A stretch of DNA of 64,000 nt. Source: Mycobacterium sp. 1245805.9. Lineage in GTDB: Bacteria; Actinomycetota; Actinomycetes; Mycobacteriales; Mycobacteriaceae. The stretch spans positions 62,001-126,000 of the forward strand of contig NZ_LZKR01000029.1 in assembly GCF_001672915.1 (NCBI RefSeq), given 5' to 3'. Positions within the stretch are counted from its first letter, which is position 1; each line of letters opens with the position of its first letter. Below the pieces are notes generated by a model. The model searched no databases. It saw nothing but the letters and a program-made list of their open reading frames with translations, and was not told the DNA's origin. Positions 58,223 through 64,000 of this stretch are shown one piece after another. A program made the position numbers and the translations under genes.

Positions 58223-59461
58223 TCAATCCCATATCACGTCCAGGCGCGGCGGCGAACGGAACATCGTGCCGCTCACGTAGGGCGGCGGGGCGTCGGGATC
58301 GAGCCGCAGGCCCGGAAGTTGGTCGAAGAGCGCGTTGAAGAACTTGGTGCTCTCCAACCGTGCCAAGTGCATTCCCAGGCATAGATGGGCTCCGTGACCG
58401 AACCCGATGTGCGGCTTGCGTTCCCGGAAGATGTTGAAGGATTCGGGGTCGTCCCAGCGCGTCTCGTCATGGTTGGCACTACCGAGGTTCACCATCATGG
58501 TCGATCCCTTCGGGATGTCCAGCCCGAAGAATTCGGTGTCGGTGCTGACCTCCCGGATGAAGTTCAGCAGCGGCGTCTCCCACCGGATGCCCTCCTCGAT
58601 CGCCTGCGGCAACAGGCTGCGGTCGGCGCGCACCGCGTCGAGTTGGTCGGTGTGGGTCAACAGGGCCAGCGCGAGGCTCGCTGTCGATCGCGACGTGGTC
58701 TCCGCTCCTGCCGGCAGAAGATTGCGCATGAATCCGTAGATCTGCTCGTCGGACATTTTGACGCCGTCGATCTCGGCCTGCGACAGGATGGTTACCATGT
58801 CGTCCTTCGGCGACTTGCGTCGGTCGGCGAGCACACCGACGAAGTACTCCTTCATCTCCGCCGACGCTTTCATGGCGGTCTCCATGTCGGCACGAAAGCC
58901 GAGCAGGTCGATCGCCAGCCGGTGAAACTCTCCGATATCTGATTCCGGCAATCCGAGAAGCGCCGCGATGATCCGCACCGGGATCGGCATGAACACCGCG
59001 TCGACCAAGTCGGCACGCTTGTCGTCGCGGAACTTGGCGATCGTGCGATCCACCAGCGGCCCTACCAGTTCGGAGTCCCAACGTTTCATCGATGACTTGG
59101 CGAAAGCGAACTCGTGCAACCGGCGGTAGGTGGCGTGCTCCGGCTCCTGCATCTCCAGGATGGTCGGTCCCTGTAGCGGCCGCACCATGTCTTCGTAGAT
59201 TCGCGTGCTGAAGGTGAGATTGTCGGTGAAGACGGCTTTGACGGCGTCGAACGAGTACGCCGTGAACGTCTTCTTGCCCCCCGGCCCGTCCTCGGGGACG
59301 CCCATCTCCGGCCAGCCCGGGTGGACGGGCGCCTTCTTGCGCAGCTCGCGCAGCAACGGATAGGGGGTCGCGTCGCCGTCGGCGCCCATCCCGGCGTTGA
59401 ACTTCTCCTGTGCCTCGCGGATGCGCCGCTCGATGTCGTCAGTAACCGCCGGCTCGGCCAC
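58223..59461 (-). CDS. Cytochrome P450
   Basis: A 412-residue P450 starting at GTG 59461. LLPAGAETTSRS (I-helix, about residue 240), EEGIRWET (ExxR, about 290) and FGHGAHLCLGMHLARLEST (heme loop, about 350) are present. It is not especially close to the other three P450s; the I-helix has the standard AGAETT. It is transcribed with the DapB-like gene at 57145 and divergently from another one at 59579. Confidence 0.88.
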   Translation of the reverse strand: MAEPAVTDDIERRIREAQEKFNAGMGADGDATPYPLLRELRKKAPVHPGWPEMGVPEDGPGGKKTFTAYSFDAVKAVFTDNLTFSTRIYEDMVRPLQGPTILEMQEPEHATYRRLHEFAFAKSSMKRWDSELVGPLVDRTIAKFRDDKRADLVDAVFMPIPVRIIAALLGLPESDIGEFHRLAIDLLGFRADMETAMKASAEMKEYFVGVLADRRKSPKDDMVTILSQAEIDGVKMSDEQIYGFMRNLLPAGAETTSRSTASLALALLTHTDQLDAVRADRSLLPQAIEEGIRWETPLLNFIREVSTDTEFFGLDIPKGSTMMVNLGSANHDETRWDDPESFNIFRERKPHIGFGHGAHLCLGMHLARLESTKFFNALFDQLPGLRLDPDAPPPYVSGTMFRSPPRLDVIWD

Positions 59462-59483
59462 CTGCCACCTCGCATAAGCTCGA

Positions 59484-59528
59484 TCAACCTACAAGCTGTC
59501 GGTTGCAAAGGTACATCATGTAGGTTGA
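59484..59528. promoter_or_regulatory. Ten-base inverted repeat TCAACCTACA/TGTAGGTTGA between divergent genes
   Basis: The arms at 59484-59493 and 59519-59528 are perfect complements with a 25-base spacer. They lie between the divergent P450 and DapB-like genes. The core TCAACCT is also found in the palindrome upstream of the TetR gene at 61906, which makes that regulator a candidate. Confidence 0.45.
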
Positions 59529-59578
59529 ACGAACCAGAACACCGGCAAACCTGCGAAAGCACAACCTGGAGAATTTGA

Positions 59579-60652
59579 TTGGCTGTTCGAGTCGTGCAAT
59601 GGGCGACGGGTGCGGTTGGTCGCGCCGCGCTGCAAGAGCTCATCGAGAATCCTCATTATCAACTGATCGGTGTGCTCGTGTACGACCCGGCAAAAACCGG
59701 CCTTGACGCCGGCGCGCTGTGCGGGCTGCCGCCGACAACGGGCGTGATCGCCACGGCGGACAAGGACGAGATCATTGCGCTGGGCGCCGATGTCGTCGTG
59801 CACGCGGCCAGCAAGGCGCACGCGATCGAGACGAACGCCGAGGACATCTGCCGACTACTCGCGGCGGGCAGCACGGTCATCACCACGACGTCGTACAACC
59901 ATTTGCCAACCTACGGCGCCAAAACCGAGTCGGCGTTCGTCGATGCCTGCCGACAGGGCGGGTCACGGTTTCACGCAGCGGGCGAGAACCCCGGGTTCAT
60001 GTTCGAACGCCTGGTCGCCACGGTGACGGGGCTGAGCAAAACCATCGACCGGATCGACCTCTATGAGGCCACCGACGTGTCGGCCGTCGACAGCCGGCCG
60101 ATGCTCGTCGACCTCATGGGCATGGGCAGGCCGCCCGAAGACGTCACCGTCGATTCCCCGATCATCAAAAAGCTCGACATGGCGTACCGCCAGGCGCTCA
60201 ACGCCACAGCCGACGTCCTCGGGATCACCCTGTCGCACATCGACGTGACCGTCGACGCGACCACGCTGCCCCATGACATCGAGGTCCTCGCGGGCACGAT
60301 AGAGGCAGGAACGGTTGTCGGGCAGCGGTTCTCGTGGACCGGTCACTGGTCGGGGCGCCCGCTGCTGGCCATCCACGAGGAGTGGGTACTCACCCGCGAC
60401 CTTCCCCAGTGGAATATGGCGCCGCTGGCGCCCGGCGAGAAGGCGCCGCTCATCCGCGCGGTCATCAAAGGCCAGCCGAACTTCGAACTGCAGCTCGACG
60501 TCGGATCTGACGCTTCAGCGTCGCCGGGCCAGCACGCCGTCCCGGGTCACCTGATGATCGCGATGGGCGCGGTTCGCGCCATCCCCTACGTGCTTGCCCA
60601 ACCGCCCGGCATCGTGACCGCGCCGGTGTTCGGTGCGATCCAACTAGCGTGA
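59579..60652 (+). CDS. DapB-like NAD(P)-dependent dehydrogenase
   Basis: A 357-residue protein starting at TTG 59579 with CTGGAG upstream. RVVQWATGAVGRAAL, LIGVLVYDPAKTGLDAGALCG, GSTVITTTS, AAGENPGFMFE (about residue 138), MGMGRP and AVRAIPYVLAQPPGI mark it as the fifth family member. It is divergent from the P450 and ends inside the end of the substrate-binding-protein gene (nine-base overlap). Motif agreement with the 57145 protein is high at the N-terminus. Confidence 0.8.
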   Translation: MAVRVVQWATGAVGRAALQELIENPHYQLIGVLVYDPAKTGLDAGALCGLPPTTGVIATADKDEIIALGADVVVHAASKAHAIETNAEDICRLLAAGSTVITTTSYNHLPTYGAKTESAFVDACRQGGSRFHAAGENPGFMFERLVATVTGLSKTIDRIDLYEATDVSAVDSRPMLVDLMGMGRPPEDVTVDSPIIKKLDMAYRQALNATADVLGITLSHIDVTVDATTLPHDIEVLAGTIEAGTVVGQRFSWTGHWSGRPLLAIHEEWVLTRDLPQWNMAPLAPGEKAPLIRAVIKGQPNFELQLDVGSDASASPGQHAVPGHLMIAMGAVRAIPYVLAQPPGIVTAPVFGAIQLA

Positions 60653-61789
60653 GCTGAGAGCGACCGCGCGCGCGATGTGGTCGCTGGGCGCCGCATGGAA
60701 CACGTGTGCGCTGCCGTCAGCCAGCACCCTTCGGGCCACGAGGTAGTCCGAACCCATCCAGCCCTGCCGGATGAACCGGCCGAACCGCAAAAACGTCCCC
60801 GGGGCGCCGCTGGCCGATGGGACGAGTTTCACCTGCTCCATCCCGTTCTTCACGCCCTCTCCGGTCAGCGGGCGCGCCGCGGCGATGGCGCGCACGATCA
60901 CGGTGGCCGCGTCGTGCGACAAGCCCGGCATCGAATGTCCCGGGCGGCGTCCGTATCGGGCCTCGAACCGGTCGAGGAACGCCTGCCCGACGGTATTGCG
61001 CTCGTCGTAGCTGTCCAGACCGATCCAGCCGGACAGGTGCCGCATCCACTCCGCGCTGATGTGGGCCATTTCGAAGGCGGTTGTCGTGTAGCGCGGCGGA
61101 TCCCAGCCCGTAGCCAGAAGCGCATCCGTAAAGCCCCACAGACCGTGCCCGAACCCGACGTGCACCAGCGCGTCGGGTTCCGACGCGCGCAGCGCTACCA
61201 CCGCTGCAGTCTTGTCGGCCTCCACCTGCGGAATCGCTACGGTTGCAACGACATTCAAGCCGGCTGCGTCGTAGGCTTTCTGAGCGAAGGCGAGGTACTC
61301 CTTGCCGATCAGCGATGACTCGTAGGCAATCGCGATCCGCGACCGGCCGTCGCCGATCATCACCGCGGCCAGCATCACCGGCTCCTCGGCCATCGAACCG
61401 TTGTTCAGCGCGAAGCACCACTCGCCGAGCGCGCCCTCCGAACCTGAGAGGGTGACGATCGGAACCCGCGCGGTGGCCTCGACGTGCGAACGCAGCGGCA
61501 CCACGTTATCCGACACCCACGGCCCGTAGATCGCCAAACAACCCTCCGCCGCGAGCTCGTCGAAGGCCCGCTCGACCGCGAGGTAGGTTCCGTTGGGCAG
61601 GCCGACCACGTTGCGGGTGACGAGTTCGATCGGCCGGTCGATCAGCCCGGAGGATACGGCTTCATCCATCACCAGCCGTAGCGCATCGATGCTGTCGTTG
61701 TCGGTGTCGCCGGTGGTCGGATAATCGTTGAGCAAGCCAACTTTCAACGGAGCGACCGAACCGTATGCGCGAACCTCGTCGTCTGCCAT
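60644..61789 (-). CDS. Branched-chain-amino-acid-type substrate-binding protein without signal peptide
   Basis: A 381-residue protein of the type I periplasmic-binding fold (Leu/Ile/Val-binding family). PLKVGLLNDYPTTGDTDND starts strand one, LAIYGPWVSDNVVPL (about residue 85), PIVTLSGSEG, IAYESSLIGKEYLAFAQKAYDAAGL (about 152) and DALVHVGFGHGLWGF follow. The N-terminus is acidic and polar, with no hydrophobic signal or lipobox Cys. No permease or ATPase gene is near. It may be a cytoplasmic ligand-binding protein or sensor. The divergent TetR gene at 61906 probably controls it. Confidence 0.75.
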   Translation of the reverse strand: MADDEVRAYGSVAPLKVGLLNDYPTTGDTDNDSIDALRLVMDEAVSSGLIDRPIELVTRNVVGLPNGTYLAVERAFDELAAEGCLAIYGPWVSDNVVPLRSHVEATARVPIVTLSGSEGALGEWCFALNNGSMAEEPVMLAAVMIGDGRSRIAIAYESSLIGKEYLAFAQKAYDAAGLNVVATVAIPQVEADKTAAVVALRASEPDALVHVGFGHGLWGFTDALLATGWDPPRYTTTAFEMAHISAEWMRHLSGWIGLDSYDERNTVGQAFLDRFEARYGRRPGHSMPGLSHDAATVIVRAIAAARPLTGEGVKNGMEQVKLVPSASGAPGTFLRFGRFIRQGWMGSDYLVARRVLADGSAHVFHAAPSDHIARAVALSSR

Positions 61790-61870
61790 AGCGGCAACAT
61801 ACCGGATGAAGGTTGTCTAACCGACCACGAATCTCGTCGTGCGCTGAGGAAAAGAACCGGCCGGGGCACT

Positions 61871-61891
61871 CAACATTCAACCTGAATGTTG
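61871..61891. promoter_or_regulatory. Perfect palindromic operator CAACATTCA-ACC-TGAATGTTG
   Basis: Nine-base perfect arms with a three-base centre lie 15 bases before the ATG of the TetR gene and 82 bases from the divergent binding-protein gene. This is the classic position and shape of an auto-regulatory TetR site. Confidence 0.65.
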
Positions 61892-61905
61892 CTACGATCG
61901 CCAGC

Positions 61906-62538
61906 ATGGCGAAGCGCGGTGGGGCGGACGAGGAGCGGAGGGCCCGAGGGGAGCAGACTCGTCTGGACCTGATCGACGCGGGTCGCGAACTCTTCGTGGA
62001 ATACGGATTTTTCAACACGAGCGTCAGCGACATCGTGGCCAAGTCGGGCGTGGGGACTCGGGGCGCGTTCTACCACCACTTCAAGGACAAGGCCGAGCTG
62101 TTTCGCGCCGTGTTCGAAGACGTCGAGAAAGACCTCACGCTTCGGTCCATCGCCGCTCCCCCGCCGGGGGCGGACCCCTGGGAGCGGCTTACCAGGGGTC
62201 TGCACGGGTTCCTCGAAGCGGCACAGGAGCCTGCGGTGCAGCGGGTAATACTCGTCGACGGACCGGTGGTGCTGGGCTGGCAAACCCTGCGCGAAATCCA
62301 GGAGGGCAACAGCATCGCCCTCATCAACGACGTGGTCCGCGAGGCGATTGCTGAAGGGATCATCGACGATCAGCCCGTCGGGGAGCTGACGCACATGATC
62401 GTCGCCGCGCTTGAGGAGGCCTCGCTTCTGGTGGCGCATGCCGCTAACCCCAGCAGGGCGCGCCGGCGGGCCGCCAAAGTCCTCGACCGTCTCCTGCTCT
62501 CATTTGCCATCGAGCCCCAAAAAGTCCTGCGGCGGTGA
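61906..62538 (+). CDS. TetR-family transcriptional regulator
   Basis: A 210-residue TetR protein starting at ATG 61906; the frame is open to 61813, but this would cross the operator. The helix-turn-helix is TSVSDIVAKSGVGTRGAFYHHF (about residues 38-60). The ligand domain includes RVILVDGPVVLGWQTLREI and EASLLVAHAANPSRARRRA. It probably represses itself and the divergent substrate-binding-protein homologue, and perhaps the 59484-59528 site. Confidence 0.87.
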   Translation: MAKRGGADEERRARGEQTRLDLIDAGRELFVEYGFFNTSVSDIVAKSGVGTRGAFYHHFKDKAELFRAVFEDVEKDLTLRSIAAPPPGADPWERLTRGLHGFLEAAQEPAVQRVILVDGPVVLGWQTLREIQEGNSIALINDVVREAIAEGIIDDQPVGELTHMIVAALEEASLLVAHAANPSRARRRAAKVLDRLLLSFAIEPQKVLRR

Positions 62539-62577
62539 TCGCTTGGCCACTGCTTGGGGGACCCTCGCCGCCATCGC

Positions 62578-62593
62578 GGAAATGCATATTTCC
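62578..62593. promoter_or_regulatory. Palindrome GGAAAT-GCAT-ATTTCC before the fourth amidohydrolase
   Basis: A 16-base site with perfect six-base arms, 66 bases upstream of the amidohydrolase ATG at 62659. It has the same 6+4+6 layout as the GAGAAT palindromes but a different half-site, so a related but distinct regulator is possible. Confidence 0.5.
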
Positions 62594-62658
62594 ATAAATC
62601 GAAATCGCGCCTCCGCTTGCCTGATAATGTCGTTTTCAACCTCTGGCCAAGGAGACCC

Positions 62659-63939
62659 ATGCAGCCCGAAGACATGATCCTGGTGAGCGTCGACGACCAC
62701 CTGGTCGAGCCCCCGAACCTGTTCGAGGGCAGGATCCCAAGCAAGTACGCCGACCAGACGCCGCGAGTCATCCGCCAACCCGACGGGTCGGAGGTCTGGA
62801 CCTTCAACGGTGGGATCATTCCCAACATCGGCCTCAACGCGGTGGCGGGGCGCCCGCGCGAGGAGTACGGCATCGAGCCAACCGCCTTCGACGAGATGCG
62901 ACCCGGGTGCTACGACATCCATGAGCGAGTCAAGGACATGGACGCGGGCGGCGTGCTCGGGTCGATGTGCTTCCCGTCCTTCCCCGGCTTCGCCGGCCGG
63001 CTGTTCGCGACCCACCCCGACAAGGACCTTGCGCTCGCCGTCACCCAGGCGTACAACGACTGGCACATCGACGACTGGTGCGGCTCCTATCCGGGACGCT
63101 TCCTGCCGATGGGATTGCCCGTGCTCTGGGATCCGGAGCTGTGCGCCAAAGAGATCCGTCGTAACGCCGATAAAGGCTGCCACTCCGTGACTTTCACCGA
63201 AAATCCCGCCACGCTCGGATTCCCGAGCTTCCACGACGAGTACTGGGATCCGATGTGGCGGGCGCTGTCGGATACCAACACGGTGCTTTCGGTCCACTTG
63301 GGTTCCTCGGGCAAGATCACGATGACCGCCGACAACGCCCCGATCGACGTCATGATCACGCTGCAGCCGATGAATGTGTGCTCGGCGGCCGCCGACCTGC
63401 TCTGGTCGCGCGTCATCAAGAAGTTCCCCGACGTCCGGTTCGCACTGTCCGAGGGCGGCACCGGATGGATCCCCTACTTCATCGATCGGCTGGACCGCAC
63501 CTACGAGATGCATCACCTGTGGACCGGCCAGGACTTCGGCGGCAGGCTGCCCAGCGAGGTGTTCCGGGAGCGCTTTCTGACCTGCTTCATCGCCGATCCG
63601 ATCGGAATCAAACTCCGCCACGACATCGGCATCGACAACATCGCCTGGGAGTGCGACTACCCGCACTCCGATTCGTCGTGGCCTTTGGCGGCCGAGGAAC
63701 TCGCCCTCGTCATGGCCGGGCTGCCCGACGACGAAGTCAACAAGATCACTTACGAGAACGCTTGCCGGTGGTATTCGTTCGACCCGTTCGAACACCGCAC
63801 CCGCGAGCAGTGCACGGTGGGCGCCCTGCGCACCGAGGCCGGCGACCACGACGTCGAGATCCGCAGCTTCGACCACGCCCGGTTCGAACGCACCACAGGC
63901 GCGACCCTCGGCTCCGTGAGCGCGAAGCTCGATGTCTGA
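62659..63939 (+). CDS. Amidohydrolase-2 family (ACMSD-like) TIM-barrel protein
   Basis: A 426-residue protein starting at ATG 62659 with AAGGAG upstream (the frame from 62554 crosses the palindrome). The N-terminal motif is SVDDHLVEPPNLFEG, again DxH rather than HxH. VLSVHLGSSG (about residue 212), LSEGGTGWIPYFIDRLDR (about 270) and WECDYPHSDSSWP (about 332) complete the metal and active sites. It is the most distant of the four amidohydrolases in the window and matches the larger 'Asp-Asp-His' mycobacterial type. It overlaps the next SDR gene by eight bases. Confidence 0.83.
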   Translation: MQPEDMILVSVDDHLVEPPNLFEGRIPSKYADQTPRVIRQPDGSEVWTFNGGIIPNIGLNAVAGRPREEYGIEPTAFDEMRPGCYDIHERVKDMDAGGVLGSMCFPSFPGFAGRLFATHPDKDLALAVTQAYNDWHIDDWCGSYPGRFLPMGLPVLWDPELCAKEIRRNADKGCHSVTFTENPATLGFPSFHDEYWDPMWRALSDTNTVLSVHLGSSGKITMTADNAPIDVMITLQPMNVCSAAADLLWSRVIKKFPDVRFALSEGGTGWIPYFIDRLDRTYEMHHLWTGQDFGGRLPSEVFRERFLTCFIADPIGIKLRHDIGIDNIAWECDYPHSDSSWPLAAEELALVMAGLPDDEVNKITYENACRWYSFDPFEHRTREQCTVGALRTEAGDHDVEIRSFDHARFERTTGATLGSVSAKLDV

Positions 63940-64000
63940 CAACGGCCGGCAGCCACGCGTCGCGGTCGTCGGCGCCTCCTCCGGACTCGGCCGATGCATC
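63932..64000 (+). CDS. Short-chain dehydrogenase, N-terminal fragment (cut by window end)
   Basis: An ATG at 63932 overlaps the amidohydrolase stop and opens a frame whose first 23 residues contain RVAVVGASSGLGRCI, the NAD(P)-binding motif of SDRs. The gene runs off the right edge, so nothing can be said of its active site. Overlap with the amidohydrolase indicates co-transcription. Confidence 0.7.
   Translation, partial: MSDNGRQPRVAVVGASSGLGRCI

Noticed and set aside
62500..63999. A 499-codon minus-strand open frame opposite the fourth amidohydrolase
   Set aside because: The plus-strand gene has clear metal-site motifs and a ribosome-binding site; the minus frame has none.
1..64000. Mobile elements, CRISPR arrays, tRNA or rRNA genes
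   Set aside because: No transposase or integrase motif, regularly spaced repeats or recognisable RNA genes were seen on reading both strands; the duplicated genes are diverged paralogues rather than insertion sequences.

Overview
The window is GC-rich actinobacterial DNA, almost certainly from a Mycobacterium (Mycolicibacterium-type) chromosome. Evidence for this is an MmpS/MmpL pair, many FadD, FadE and crotonase genes, four cytochromes P450, a short-chain dehydrogenase of the mycofactocin-coupled type, two luciferase-like (LLM) oxidoreductases, frequent GTG and TTG starts, stop-start overlaps of the ATGA/GTGA type, and promoters that look leaderless. No tRNA, rRNA, CRISPR array, transposase or phage gene was seen. 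Gene density is very high and no gap exceeds about 235 bases. The assignment is inferred from gene content alone.

Layout. 1-3854: end of a thiolase with a DUF35 partner, an acyl-CoA synthetase, an MFE-2-type dehydrogenase and a crotonase. 3899-11517: eight tightly coupled plus-strand genes forming a beta-oxidation-like set (double hot-dog hydratase, three crotonases, acyl-CoA dehydrogenase, FadD, and an inactive-looking SDR next to an intact SDR). 11583-17690: two amidohydrolases flanking a FadD and a two-subunit acyl-CoA dehydrogenase. 17881-26651: acyl-CoA dehydrogenase, LLM oxidoreductase, SnoaL-like protein, isochorismatase-like hydrolase, a third amidohydrolase, MaoC hydratase, a fused double CoA-transferase and an aldehyde dehydrogenase. 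26883-33602: P450, two acyl-CoA dehydrogenase subunits, two MaoC proteins, a free-standing DUF35 protein, an Ltp2-type aldolase/thiolase and a TetR regulator. This matches the cholesterol side-chain igr operon gene for gene, except that the ChsH2-type MaoC-DUF35 protein is split into two genes. 33667-38815: MmpL, MmpS, an acyltransferase and a divergent TetR.

38966-43740: an IclR regulator divergent from an alcohol dehydrogenase, SnoaL, SDR, LLM and SnoaL-like series. 43945-50151: two closely related P450s, each with a related SnoaL-like partner, in mirror orientation around a DapB-like dehydrogenase, plus a CoA-transferase. 50228-60652: a FadD, four more DapB-like dehydrogenases, two SDRs (one mycofactocin type), an AveC-like membrane protein and a fourth P450. 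60644-64000: a substrate-binding-protein homologue without a signal peptide, a TetR regulator, a fourth amidohydrolase and the start of another SDR.

Taken together the genes look like an accessory catabolic island for one or more hydrophobic, branched or polycyclic compounds (terpenoid or steroid-like). P450 and alcohol, aldehyde or SDR steps would create acids, FadD enzymes or CoA-transferases would activate them, FadE/MaoC/crotonase/thiolase or aldolase steps would shorten them, and amidohydrolases or unusual crotonases would act on ring products. The substrate cannot be read from the sequence. A 16-base palindrome of the form GAGAAT-N4-ATTCTC recurs at several promoters across 50 kb and suggests that distant blocks share one regulator.
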